64,000 nucleotides of DNA from an uncultured Litoreibacter sp. Lineage in GTDB: Bacteria; Pseudomonadota; Alphaproteobacteria; Rhodobacterales; Rhodobacteraceae. Below are positions 33,542 through 42,631 of this stretch, piece by piece. Each line of letters starts with the position of its first letter. Within the stretch, counting starts at the first letter, position 1. The stretch spans positions 124,001 to 188,000 of the forward strand of contig CANNGL010000001.1 in assembly GCA_947504205.1 (NCBI GenBank), given 5' to 3'. Below the pieces are notes generated by a model. That model worked only from the letters and a program-made list of their open reading frames with translations. It was not told the origin of the DNA and did no database searches. Made by a program: the position numbers and the translations under genes.

Positions 33542-34498
33542 TTGTCTGAGTTTACAGAAATACCGGTGCTCGATCTCGCGCCTCTCCTCACTGGTGACAG
33601 CACAGCGGCCCTCGCCTTGGCATTCGCCAAGGCTTATGGCGAGACGGGATTTGCCTACATCATCAACCACGGCATAGACCCCTTGCTGCGCGCAGCAGTT
33701 TTTGACGCTTCAAAAAGGTTTCACGCGCTTCCCGAGGCAGAAAAACAGCGGATTGCCGTTGACCGACGCCATCGTGGGTACATCGCGATCAATACATCTA
33801 CGGACGTGAACTCCGAGTTGGCTGATGTGACAAAGCCCAACCAATCGTCGTCATTCATGATGATGCGTGAAGACCCAGTGGTTGATCCCGATGTTTATCT
33901 GTCGGGACCAAATCAGTGGCCAGACCTGAACGGATTTCGAGACGCCTGCGAAGCCTATGCTGGCGCGATGACTGAACTGGCTCACAAGCTGATGGGGTTG
34001 GCTCTGGATGCCATCGGCCATGAGGATCGCTCGATCCTTGAGACGTTCGAGACACCCACGATTTGGCTGCGGCTGCTTCACTATCCGCCACAACCACCAC
34101 AATCGCCTGATGATCTGTACGGGTCTGCGCCCCACAAGGACTTTGGATGCCTGACTTTGCTGGCCCAAGACGATGTTGGCGGTTTGCAGGTCCAGACACC
34201 TGCAGGGCTTTGGGTCGATGCGCCCCCAATTGAAGACGCGTTTATCGTCAATGTCGGCGATATGCTGCATCGCCTGTCCAACGGGAAACTTTTGTCCACG
34301 CCGCACAGGGTGATCAATTCAACCGGACGCGAGCGCTATTCGGTGCCGTTCTTCTTCGATCCTCATGTTTCGACCACGATTGCACCTTTGTCCGGCACCG
34401 GCGAGGCCCGGTTCACGCCTCTGAACTTTGGCGCATTTCTGAAAAGCGAATTGGAGGCGAGCTACCAAGCACATCAGGACACACCTTCAGTATCCTGA
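33542..34498 (+). CDS. Isopenicillin N synthase-like Fe(II)/2-oxoglutarate oxygenase
   Basis: A 318-residue oxygenase. Iron ligands His198, Asp200 (H-K-D) and His255 (P-H-R-V) and the 2-oxoglutarate pair Arg265/Ser267 (R-Y-S-V-P) are visible. The DIOX_N domain begins I-P-V-L-D-L-A-P-L. The start is TTG at 33542, with GGGAAA upstream and no better codon. Encoded downstream of the OYE gene but separated by 118 nt; substrate unknown. Confidence 0.92.
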   Translation: MSEFTEIPVLDLAPLLTGDSTAALALAFAKAYGETGFAYIINHGIDPLLRAAVFDASKRFHALPEAEKQRIAVDRRHRGYIAINTSTDVNSELADVTKPNQSSSFMMMREDPVVDPDVYLSGPNQWPDLNGFRDACEAYAGAMTELAHKLMGLALDAIGHEDRSILETFETPTIWLRLLHYPPQPPQSPDDLYGSAPHKDFGCLTLLAQDDVGGLQVQTPAGLWVDAPPIEDAFIVNVGDMLHRLSNGKLLSTPHRVINSTGRERYSVPFFFDPHVSTTIAPLSGTGEARFTPLNFGAFLKSELEASYQAHQDTPSVS

Positions 34499-34505
34499 CT
34501 TGATG

Positions 34506-35366
34506 CTAGGTCTGACTTTCGGGCTGGAACGGATCGCGTTGATTGGCGAACCTGTAGGCGCGCGGGGTGGTTCCGGTCTGGTTGCGAAACAGACGGTAGA
34601 AATAACTGGTATTCTCGAAACCGCAGGCCTCGATGACGTCTTCGATCGGCTCCTCGGTGCTCCGCAGCAATTGGCCGGCATGTTCGATACGGATGCGATT
34701 GATATATTCCGATGGCGTCATCCCCGTCACGGTCTTGCAGGTGCGACAGACATGTTCGTGGCTCCGACCCGCTGCAGAAATCAGACCGGCAGCACCAAGC
34801 CGAAAGACATCCGGGGCCAAAGCCGCGCTACAGGCTTCCGCGAACCAGCGCGGCGTGGAGGCATTCAGGCTGCTTGAGGCATGAACAACCCGGTTCACCA
34901 GCACCAACAGGAACTCCTCAATCGCGGCGAGTGACCGCTGCGCGGTCTGCAACTGATCGGCGACGGTAACCGCACGGGCAAACCGCGCTGGCCCAAGCGT
35001 GTGCAGATCCGGCAATTCGCTGTCCGCGTCAAACAGACGTCCCTCAATCGTATCGTGGTAACGCGCTGCCAGATGGGTGGCGGTCTCGACGCGGAACATC
35101 ACGTTGATGATCTGGCATCCCGTCTTTCGATCCGCGCAAAACGCATGAACATCGCCAGGCCGGATGAAGGCCAGATGCCCCGGTTCAAGCCTCTGTGTGA
35201 CCCCGTTAATCCAATGAGCGGTACGACCATGCTCAATCAGGAAGACTTCAAAATAGTCGTGGTCATGGGCCGCATCCGGATAGCGCGTCGCCAGTCGCTT
35301 ACGGGCGAAATGAAACGCCTCATCCGCGTCGAGATAGCTTTCGATATAGAAACGCGTTTTTCGCAT
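34506..35366 (-). CDS. AraC-family regulator, cupin-linked
   Basis: A 286-residue AraC/XylS-type regulator. The N-terminal cupin contains H-D-H-D-Y-F-E-V-F-L-I and a following I-R-P-G-D-V-H-A-F ligand-binding segment. The C-terminal two-HTH domain shows G-R-S-H-E-H-V-C-R-T-C and the R-L-F-R-N-Q-T-G-T-T-P end. ATG at 35366 (M-R-K-T-R-F-Y) is used because the upstream extension is hydrophobic and lacks family similarity. It is divergent from the PhyH-led cluster and probably activates it. Confidence 0.9.
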   Translation of the reverse strand: MRKTRFYIESYLDADEAFHFARKRLATRYPDAAHDHDYFEVFLIEHGRTAHWINGVTQRLEPGHLAFIRPGDVHAFCADRKTGCQIINVMFRVETATHLAARYHDTIEGRLFDADSELPDLHTLGPARFARAVTVADQLQTAQRSLAAIEEFLLVLVNRVVHASSSLNASTPRWFAEACSAALAPDVFRLGAAGLISAAGRSHEHVCRTCKTVTGMTPSEYINRIRIEHAGQLLRSTEEPIEDVIEACGFENTSYFYRLFRNQTGTTPRAYRFANQRDPFQPESQT

Positions 35367-35496
35367 GCAGCAATGTAAGCCAATAAATCCGAGCCATGAC
35401 AGTCCTAAAATCAAAATAGTGCAATAAAAAGTCAATCTGCGTCGCTGACTTCGCCCCCTTCGCCGGTAAGCTGATACACTTAGGGAGGATAATTGG

Positions 35497-36321
35497 ATGT
35501 TGGATCTGTCTCACGATCTGAGCTTTCAGGCAGTGCAGAATACAGCCCCGAAGATGCTGAGCGTCGATCAGATTGCGCAGTACAACACGCAAGGGTTCGT
35601 GCAGCCCTTTGACATCTTCTCGACCGCAGAGATCACCGAAATTCGCCGCTATATCGACGGCCTGATGCACGATATGGGGCCTGATGGCGCCTACGGCATC
35701 AACTGCTATCAGGCGCGGCTGAGCGGGCTTTATGACATCGCCACCGATGCGCGGATCCTCGATCACGTTGCCGACCTGATCGGACCAGACATTCTGTGTT
35801 GGGCTACCGCCATCCTGTCGAAAAAACCGCATGATCCAAAGGCTGTGCCTTGGCATCAGGACGCGTCATTCTGGTCGCTGTCGCCTGCGCGAACCGTTAC
35901 GGTCTGGCTGGCCATCGATGACGCGGATGAGGCCAATTCTGCGATGCGTTTCATTCCCGCAACCCACAATCAGGGTGCGATGGAAGTGCAGCAAACTGGG
36001 GGCGAAGCGGTTTTCCACAAGGAAACCGCCAATGCCGAAACATTGGGTAAGCCGTTCGCAAATACCCTGACGGCCGGGCAGATTTCCCTGCACGCGGATA
36101 TGCTGGTGCATGGGTCACAAGCCAATACCAGCGACCGCCGTCGCTGCGGCTTTACCTTGCGCTACTGTCCGCCCGAGGTTCAGATCACAGACGAGGCGTG
36201 GGCGCGCGGGGTCGAGGCGATCCTGTGCCGGGGGCAGGCTGGAGAGTGGGCGACCCATCCGCGCCCGGAGAATAACGATATCACCAAAACCAGCTCTCCT
36301 CATGTCGTGGGGAACAACTGA
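35497..36321 (+). CDS. Phytanoyl-CoA dioxygenase (PhyH) family protein
   Basis: A 274-residue Fe(II)/2-oxoglutarate oxygenase. The ligands are His120 and Asp122 (W-H-Q-D) and His205 (L-V-H-G-S), with Arg near 214-216 for 2-oxoglutarate. GGGAGGA lies 8 nt before the ATG. Its stop is immediately followed by the ATG of the MBL gene, and the transporter and mannosidase genes follow. It may hydroxylate or demethylate an imported glycoside or aglycone, an inference from context. Confidence 0.92.
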   Translation: MLDLSHDLSFQAVQNTAPKMLSVDQIAQYNTQGFVQPFDIFSTAEITEIRRYIDGLMHDMGPDGAYGINCYQARLSGLYDIATDARILDHVADLIGPDILCWATAILSKKPHDPKAVPWHQDASFWSLSPARTVTVWLAIDDADEANSAMRFIPATHNQGAMEVQQTGGEAVFHKETANAETLGKPFANTLTAGQISLHADMLVHGSQANTSDRRRCGFTLRYCPPEVQITDEAWARGVEAILCRGQAGEWATHPRPENNDITKTSSPHVVGNN

Positions 36322-37002
36322 ATGAAGATCACATGGTACGGACATGCGGCCTTCGGGCTTGAGCCCGATCGGGGGCCGCGCGTGATCACCGATCCTTACA
36401 CGCCCGAAGGTGTCGGCTATGCACCCATCAGGGACGCGGCTGACCTTGTCGTGATCTCCTCCGACGATGACAGCGCGCATTGCCGCGCTGATCTGATTTC
36501 GGGCGAGCCGACAGTCGTGAACGCGCTGACCGTGGCGCAAAATGGCGGATCAGCTACGGCAGAGGATGTGCAGATCACGGCTATTGAAGCCGCTGAATGG
36601 GACCACCACCCGGAACACGAGGTGCCGGGACAGAACGGGATGTATCGCTTCACGCTGGACGGCATCAAATTTGCCCATATGGGCGATGTCGGCAATCCAC
36701 TCACAGATGCGCAGCAGGCGTTCTTCGAGGACACAGATGTGCTTTTTGCGTTGGCGGGGGGCTACCTGACACTGGAATTGCCTGATCTGATGGAGATGAT
36801 CCATCGCACGCGCCCCAAGCTGGTGATCCCGATGCACTTTCGCACGCTCACCTACAAACCCCGCAATACGATGTGGATTGAGAGTTTCCTGAGCCATTTC
36901 AAAGAGGAGGATGTCGATTTCGCCTTTGGCGCGACGACTGAACTGGCGCACGAAGATTTGCCCGAACGTACACGCGTTCTGGTGATGGATTACGTTCGAT
37001 AA
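36322..37002 (+). CDS. MBL-fold protein (UlaG-like) with altered metal motif
   Basis: A 226-residue metallo-beta-lactamase-fold protein. It starts M-K-I-T-W-Y-G-H-A-A-F, as in UlaG-like lactonases, and keeps later ligand motifs F-A-H-M-G-D and P-M-H-F-R-T. However, the H-x-H-x-D-H motif is replaced by I-S-S-D-D-D-S-A-H, so the first metal site would differ. Its ATG follows the PhyH stop without a gap. It may be a hydrolase with a single metal or a changed specificity. Confidence 0.83.
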   Translation: MKITWYGHAAFGLEPDRGPRVITDPYTPEGVGYAPIRDAADLVVISSDDDSAHCRADLISGEPTVVNALTVAQNGGSATAEDVQITAIEAAEWDHHPEHEVPGQNGMYRFTLDGIKFAHMGDVGNPLTDAQQAFFEDTDVLFALAGGYLTLELPDLMEMIHRTRPKLVIPMHFRTLTYKPRNTMWIESFLSHFKEEDVDFAFGATTELAHEDLPERTRVLVMDYVR

Positions 37003-37045
37003 AGACAAGCGGGCGAGGGCCCGTCGGACCAATTGGGAGGAAAAT

Positions 37046-38776
37046 ATGAGAATTTCAAAACCACTTTTGGCGGTATCCGTGTTGGCCTTTGCAGCCATAT
37101 CCGGCACGGCCTTTGCGCAGGATGTCAGCCGTGAGGAAACGGTCATTTTCGATCTCGACCGCACCATTCAGGACCCTGAGAACTTCAATTGGATGACCCC
37201 TGGCACCAAGCGGATGCATGGCGCGCACCAGACGATGTGGGAGCCGCTGTTCATCCTGAATTACGGCACTGGCGATCTTGATCCATGGCTCGCGACGGGC
37301 TTTGAGGCCAATGACGACAGCACAGAGTTCACGGTCACATTGCGCGAGGGCGTGGAATGGTCTGATGGTGAAGCATTCAACGCCGACGACGTTGTGTTCA
37401 CGGTCAATATGGCGCTGACCAACGAGGAAATCTCCTCTCGTGAGGCCTCGACCATCCGGGCACAGGTGGCCTCGGTCGAGAAGGTAGATGATCTGGCGGT
37501 GAAGTTCACACTGACCGAGGCCAACCCCAGATTTATTGTCGAAAACTTCGGGGTGCGCATTTTTGGCTCGTTCCTGATCATGCCGGAACATGTCTGGAAT
37601 GGTCAGAACGCGGCGACCTTCACGTTCAACCCGCCGATTGGCACCGGGCCCTACACGTTCACCTCCGCGTCCTCCAACCGCGCCATCTGGGATCGCAACG
37701 ATGATTGGTGGGGGGCCAAAGCCGGCTTTCAGGACCTTCCCGCGCCCAAACGGGTGATCTTCCTCGAAAGCGGCGGCGAGGAAAGCCGCGCACAGTTGAT
37801 GGCGTCAAATCAGTTGGACGCAGCGCAGAACGTGACAATCGGCACGTTCGAGGCGATTGCCGCTCAGAACCCCAACGTGCAGGCATGGCATGAAGGCTAC
37901 CCCTATGCGGCGTCCGATCCTTGCGCGCGTCAGCTGGAAATCAATACGACCGTGGCACCTTGGGACAACGCCAATATGCGCAAAGCGGTGGCGGCAATCA
38001 TCGACCGTAGCCAGATCGTGAATGTTGCATATGAAGGCACCACCGAAGCCTCTCGGACAATGTTTGCCCAGTACGGTTCAATGGCGCCGTTCATCGACGC
38101 AGTCGCTGCGGCCGGATACGAGTTGCCCGCAAAGGCGGATGTCGATGCCGGGCAGGCACTGATCGAAGGCGAGGGCTGGACCAAAGATGGTGATTACTAC
38201 ACCAAGGATGGCGAAACGCTGTCGGTGAACATTCACGTCAACTCCGCCTCCACTGAATACACTCGCACCATCGATGTGATCGTCGAGCAGCTCCAACGCG
38301 CGGGCATCGACGCCAAGGCAGTGCCGGTCGAGAATGGGGTGTTCTGGGGCGAAGTGCTTCCGTTCGGCGCTTACGAGATGAGCTATTCCTGGCTGTCATG
38401 CGGCTCGGTGAACGAGCCTTGGGCCTCCATGGGGCGCTATACCGTGAAAGATGTCGTGCCAGTGGGCGAACGCAGCCCTGGGTTCAACAACACCAGCCGG
38501 TGGGATGGGGACGTCGCGGCGGCGTATTCCGAAATTGTCGACAAGATCGGGACCTTGTCCCTTGGCGATGACGCGATCCCGGGCATGGTGGCCGAAGCCT
38601 ATGCCCATCTGGATGCCGAGATGCCGTTCATCCCGCTGGTTCAGGCCGCAAAGCTTTTGCCGATGAATACGACCTATTGGACCGGTTGGCCATCGGCTGA
38701 CAATTACTACAACCATCCGTTCTTCTGGTGGAACCACACCCATCAGATCATCCATAATCTGCAACCCGCAGGATGA
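37046..38776 (+). CDS. ABC transporter solute-binding protein, family 5
   Basis: A 576-residue periplasmic binding protein of the peptide/nickel/oligosaccharide family 5. A signal peptide is seen at about 1-24 (ending G-T-A-F-A-Q). The family core includes E-F-T-V-T-L-R-E-G-V-E-W-S-D-G-E, G-T-G-P-Y-T-F and A-x-x-x-I-D-R. Members include peptide binders and also mannoside or xyloglucan binders in other bacteria. With a GH38 mannosidase at the end of the operon, an oligosaccharide ligand is more likely than a peptide. Two stem-loops and a 12-bp repeat follow the stop. Confidence 0.9.
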   Translation: MRISKPLLAVSVLAFAAISGTAFAQDVSREETVIFDLDRTIQDPENFNWMTPGTKRMHGAHQTMWEPLFILNYGTGDLDPWLATGFEANDDSTEFTVTLREGVEWSDGEAFNADDVVFTVNMALTNEEISSREASTIRAQVASVEKVDDLAVKFTLTEANPRFIVENFGVRIFGSFLIMPEHVWNGQNAATFTFNPPIGTGPYTFTSASSNRAIWDRNDDWWGAKAGFQDLPAPKRVIFLESGGEESRAQLMASNQLDAAQNVTIGTFEAIAAQNPNVQAWHEGYPYAASDPCARQLEINTTVAPWDNANMRKAVAAIIDRSQIVNVAYEGTTEASRTMFAQYGSMAPFIDAVAAAGYELPAKADVDAGQALIEGEGWTKDGDYYTKDGETLSVNIHVNSASTEYTRTIDVIVEQLQRAGIDAKAVPVENGVFWGEVLPFGAYEMSYSWLSCGSVNEPWASMGRYTVKDVVPVGERSPGFNNTSRWDGDVAAAYSEIVDKIGTLSLGDDAIPGMVAEAYAHLDAEMPFIPLVQAAKLLPMNTTYWTGWPSADNYYNHPFFWWNHTHQIIHNLQPAG

Positions 38777-38790
38777 TCTGAGGCCTTGAC

Positions 38791-38889
38791 GCGTGCGGCA
38801 AGGGCTGCGCCCGCCGCACGCTGCAACGGTCCAAAACGCCAAATCGTATGGCAGGCTGCCATACGCCGAGCCATACGTGTAGCCATACG
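38791..38889 (+). repeat. Two stem-loops and a 12-bp-period direct repeat in the operon gap
   Basis: Stem 1: GCGTGCGGC/GCCGCACGC, 38791-38799 with 38813-38821. Stem 2: a 21-bp palindrome at 38845-38865 with 10-bp arms CGTATGGCAG/CTGCCATACG. The half-site GCCATACG is then repeated at 38858, 38870 and 38882, exactly 12 bp apart. The arrangement follows the solute-binding-protein gene and precedes the permease gene, so an mRNA-stabilising or processing role is likely. Confidence 0.75.
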
Positions 38890-38923
38890 CGCGCCGTACC
38901 GCCGTATTGAGGAGGTCTGAGAC

Positions 38924-39934
38924 ATGGGACGCATCCCCAGAGACTACCTTGTCAACCGACTTGTGACCCTGGTTCTGACGATCCTGATCGCAGCGACGAT
39001 CATCTGGATCATCCCGCGCCTGTCGCCGGTTGATCCCGCCGAGATCGCGCTTGGCCGGATGGCGTCGGGCGCCGGTGCCGTGGCAAACTCAGAAGAGATA
39101 CTGGCGCAGTTGCGCGCCAATATGGGCATCGATCAACCTCTGATTGTTCAATATTTTAAGTATCTTACGGGAGCGTTGGTGTTCGATTTCGGTCTGTCGA
39201 CCGCGGCCTTCCCAACCCCAGTTTCGACCCTGATCCTCAACGCGCTGCCATGGACATTGGGCCTGATGATCTTCTCCCTCATCATCACCTTTTTCATCGG
39301 CAATCTTCTGGGCGCGCTGATGGTCTGGGACAGATCGCCAAAACTGGTCCGTGTGGCGATCCCGGCGGCGATGGTCTTTACATCAATCCCACCGATCCTC
39401 TCCGGTCTTCTCCTGATGTGGATCTTCGCCGCCAAACTCCAATGGTTCCCCCTAACCGGCGCCTACTCGATCTTCGTAGAGCCGGGCTGGACGTGGGACT
39501 TCGTGTCCTCGGTGCTTTATCATGGGTTCTTGCCAGCCCTTTCCATCGTGATCGTGACGTTCGGGTTCTGGACCTTGGGCATGCGCGGCCTGATGATCAC
39601 CGTGCAAGGCGAGGATTACGTCAAGCTGGCGGAGGCCAAGGGCCTGCGTCCACGCTACATTCTCTATCGCTACATGATCCGCAACGCGATCCTGCCGCAG
39701 ATCACAGCCTTCGCTCTGAAGATCGGATTGCTGATCGCAGGACAGGTACTCGTGGAGCGCATCTTTGCCTATAATGGCATGGGTAAGCTTCTCTATGATG
39801 CGATCCTCAATCAGGACTTCCCGGTTATTCAGGGCGTCTCTTACGTGATCATTCTGATGACCGCCTTGAGCGTGTTTCTGGTGGATCTGCTCTACCCGTT
39901 CATCGACCCCCGCATCCGGCACGAGGCAGCGTGA
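38924..39934 (+). CDS. ABC transporter permease (DppB type)
   Basis: A 336-residue permease with six helices: TM1 at 9-30, the enlarged first periplasmic segment, then five more. The EAA-loop contact reads L-A-E-A-K-G-L-R-P near residue 240 and the cytoplasmic V-Q-G-E-D-Y-V segment is typical. The next permease starts 1 nt after its stop, so both are coupled. It pairs with the DppC-type subunit. Confidence 0.9.
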   Translation: MGRIPRDYLVNRLVTLVLTILIAATIIWIIPRLSPVDPAEIALGRMASGAGAVANSEEILAQLRANMGIDQPLIVQYFKYLTGALVFDFGLSTAAFPTPVSTLILNALPWTLGLMIFSLIITFFIGNLLGALMVWDRSPKLVRVAIPAAMVFTSIPPILSGLLLMWIFAAKLQWFPLTGAYSIFVEPGWTWDFVSSVLYHGFLPALSIVIVTFGFWTLGMRGLMITVQGEDYVKLAEAKGLRPRYILYRYMIRNAILPQITAFALKIGLLIAGQVLVERIFAYNGMGKLLYDAILNQDFPVIQGVSYVIILMTALSVFLVDLLYPFIDPRIRHEAA

Positions 39935-39935
39935 C

Positions 39936-40898
39936 ATGCCCAATTATTCGACAGATGACAACGCCGCCGAAGCCGAGACGCCGGTTTCCATGACACGCGC
40001 CGAACGCCGACAGGCTCGTCGGATTAGGCGCTTCGACAACCCATGGATGAACCCAAAACTGATCTGGGGCGTCAGCCTTCTGATGGGCATCATTGCGCTT
40101 GGTTTGATCGGTCGGGTGTTGTGGGACCCCGAGTTGGTTTTTACGGGGTCGGCCCCCTTGAAACTGCCGCCCCTAGGCTTTGAGAACCTGCGGGGGCAAC
40201 CCGGTGTCTTGGATCATCCGCTTGGCACGGATGGTGGTGGGCGTGACATGCTCGCACTGATCATCATTGGTGCGCCGAATACCTTATTTGTTGGCTTATT
40301 GGCGTCGTTGATTGGTATGTCGATTGGGATTTTCCTTGGCTTTTCTGCCGGGTTTCTCGGCGGGCGCATCGACGACACGATCCGTGTTCTGGCGGATGTC
40401 ATGATAACCATTCCGCCGTTGTTGATCCTTGTCGTGTTTCAATCTGCTTTTGGCGACGTGACGCTCACCATTATGGCGCTTTTGATCGCTGGTTTTGTCT
40501 GGCAATCGCCAACTCGGCTGATCCGAGCGCAGGTGCTTTCGATGAAGCAATCAGGCTATGTGCAGATGGCTCAATTGTCGGGCGCATCGACGGGTCACAT
40601 CATGTTCAAAGAGATGTTGCCAAACCTTGTGCCGTATCTGTTCGGATCGTTCATTGCGTCGGTCACGACCTCTATCGTCACCGCCGTGGGTCTTGAAGTT
40701 TTGGGCCTTGGCCCGCAGCGGATCCCGACGCTTGGGCGCACGATCTACGAAGCTATCAACGCAGGCGCGCTGATCCAGAATCTCTGGTGGTGGTGGGGCA
40801 TTCCAACGCTTCTGCTCGCCACAATGTTCATCGGGCTTTTGTTGATCAATCTTGGTCTCGATGAGGTGTCAAACCCGCGTCTGAGGAAACTGTCATGA
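39936..40898 (+). CDS. ABC transporter permease (DppC type)
   Basis: A 320-residue permease. A long polar N-terminus (about 40 residues, with R-A-E-R-R-Q-A-R-R) is followed by six helices. The family motif H-P-L-G-T-D-G-G-G-R-D is present near residue 92, and the EAA loop reads M-A-Q-L-S-G-A-S-T. It overlaps the start of the ATPase gene by 4 nt. Confidence 0.9.
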   Translation: MPNYSTDDNAAEAETPVSMTRAERRQARRIRRFDNPWMNPKLIWGVSLLMGIIALGLIGRVLWDPELVFTGSAPLKLPPLGFENLRGQPGVLDHPLGTDGGGRDMLALIIIGAPNTLFVGLLASLIGMSIGIFLGFSAGFLGGRIDDTIRVLADVMITIPPLLILVVFQSAFGDVTLTIMALLIAGFVWQSPTRLIRAQVLSMKQSGYVQMAQLSGASTGHIMFKEMLPNLVPYLFGSFIASVTTSIVTAVGLEVLGLGPQRIPTLGRTIYEAINAGALIQNLWWWWGIPTLLLATMFIGLLLINLGLDEVSNPRLRKLS

Positions 40899-42625
40899 GC
40901 GATAAACCCGTTCTTACCTTGCGCGATCTGTCCATTGAGTTTCCGACTCCCAAGGGGGTCGTGCAAGCCGTGAAAAATCTCGATCTGACTATTCAGAAGG
41001 GCCGTCGCGTGGGCTTTATTGGTGAAAGCGGATCAGGCAAGACAACGACCGCCTTGGCCGTGATGCAGATGCTCGCCGAACCTGGGCGTGTGGCATCTGG
41101 CAGTATCGACCTGGTTGGCACAGACGTGCTGGCATTGACCGAGGAGGAGATGCGCAAGACGCGTCTGTCGCGGATCGCGTATATTCCGCAGGGCGCAATG
41201 AACTCTCTCAACCCCGTAATGCGCATCGAGCCACAGCTTTGGGATGGGATCATTGCCCATGAGGGCCACATGGAGCGCGCGGAGTTGAAGCGTCGATCTG
41301 ATGCAGCACTGACCAGCGTTGGTTTGCCTGCGCATACTGGCGAGCTGTTCCCGCATGAGTTGTCAGGCGGTATGAAGCAACGGGTTTGTATCGCGCTTGG
41401 CATCATCCTGAACCCTGACCTGATTATTGCAGACGAACCAACGTCGGCGCTTGATGTGGTTACACAGCGACAGGTCATGCAGACGCTCAACGACATTCAG
41501 GCGCAAATCGGCTCGGGGCTCATTCTGATCGGTCACGATATGGGACTGATGGCACAATCGGTAGATGAGTTGGCCGTTCTGAAGGATGGTGAATTGGTCG
41601 AACATGGTACGGTGAAACAGATCATTGAAGCACCAAAACACCCCTACACCCAGGACTTGATTTCTTCGGTGCCACTGGTGGGTGGCGACAGTTTTCTTAA
41701 CCCCGAGCGCAACGCCGAGGCGCCGAAACGCGACAGCAGCGAGCCGCTGCTGCGCTTTGAAAAGGTGCGTAAGGACTATGGAGCGGTCACAGCGCTGCAC
41801 CCAATGTCATTTGCTTTGCAGGGCGACACACCGCAGATCATTTCCATCGTGGGGCAGTCGGGATCGGGCAAATCCACGATGGGGTCGATCATGCTGGGAT
41901 TCAACCCGCCAAGCCAGGGCAGAGTGCTGTTCGAAGGACAGGACGTGGCGGCGATGAACGCTGCGCAAAGTCTTGAGTTTCGTAAGAACGTGCAGGCGGT
42001 CTTTCAGGACCCTTACGCCTGTTTCAATCCATTCTACCGAGTCAATCATGCGCTGAAATTTCCGTTCAAACAGTTTGGGCTGGCGCAGTCTGAAGCACAT
42101 ACTCAACAAGCGATGGAGGAGGCGTGTGATGCCGTCGGTCTTGATCCTGATCTGGTGCTGTCGCGCTATCCACACCAATTGTCAGGTGGCCAAAGACAGC
42201 GGCTGATCGTGGCACGTGCATTGATGCTGAGCCCGAAACTGCTGATCGCGGACGAGCCTGTCTCAATGGTTGATGCCAGCCTGCGCGCCACGATCCTGAG
42301 CAACATCTACGATCTGAAGGACAAGTATGGCATCTCGATCCTTTACATCACGCATGACCTCGCCACGGCATATCACGTCAGCGACTACGTAATGGTTCTC
42401 TACAAGGGCCATGTGGTTGAGGCGGGTCCGCCGAAAGAGGTTATCGGCCAGCCACAGCATCCCTACACGCAGCTTCTGATCGACTCGATCCCGTGGCCCG
42501 ATCTGGATCGTGCATGGGGCGGTGGGCGTAGTGATTGGGACCCAGAAACGCTGGAGGCCGAGGCAGAGCGCGCAAGCGCTGTCTATCGTGGCGATGTCGT
42601 CGGTTTCGAACTGGCGCGGGTCTAA
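40895..42625 (+). CDS. ABC transporter ATP-binding protein, fused DppD-DppF
   Basis: A 576-residue protein with two complete nucleotide-binding domains in one chain. Domain 1: Walker A G-E-S-G-S-G-K-T-T, signature L-S-G-G-M-K-Q-R. Domain 2: G-Q-S-G-S-G-K-S-T, signature L-S-G-G-Q-R-Q-R. Each domain ends in an H-P-Y-T segment (about residues 252 and 524), the C-terminal motif of the oligopeptide family. It powers the family-5 importer. The fusion replaces two separate genes. Confidence 0.92.
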   Translation: MSDKPVLTLRDLSIEFPTPKGVVQAVKNLDLTIQKGRRVGFIGESGSGKTTTALAVMQMLAEPGRVASGSIDLVGTDVLALTEEEMRKTRLSRIAYIPQGAMNSLNPVMRIEPQLWDGIIAHEGHMERAELKRRSDAALTSVGLPAHTGELFPHELSGGMKQRVCIALGIILNPDLIIADEPTSALDVVTQRQVMQTLNDIQAQIGSGLILIGHDMGLMAQSVDELAVLKDGELVEHGTVKQIIEAPKHPYTQDLISSVPLVGGDSFLNPERNAEAPKRDSSEPLLRFEKVRKDYGAVTALHPMSFALQGDTPQIISIVGQSGSGKSTMGSIMLGFNPPSQGRVLFEGQDVAAMNAAQSLEFRKNVQAVFQDPYACFNPFYRVNHALKFPFKQFGLAQSEAHTQQAMEEACDAVGLDPDLVLSRYPHQLSGGQRQRLIVARALMLSPKLLIADEPVSMVDASLRATILSNIYDLKDKYGISILYITHDLATAYHVSDYVMVLYKGHVVEAGPPKEVIGQPQHPYTQLLIDSIPWPDLDRAWGGGRSDWDPETLEAEAERASAVYRGDVVGFELARV

Positions 42626-42631
42626 CAGGGC

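Noticed and set aside
38858-38889. Three 8-bp repeats at 12-bp period considered as a CRISPR or tandem array
   Set aside because: Far too short for CRISPR, no cas genes, and the first copy is part of a palindrome.
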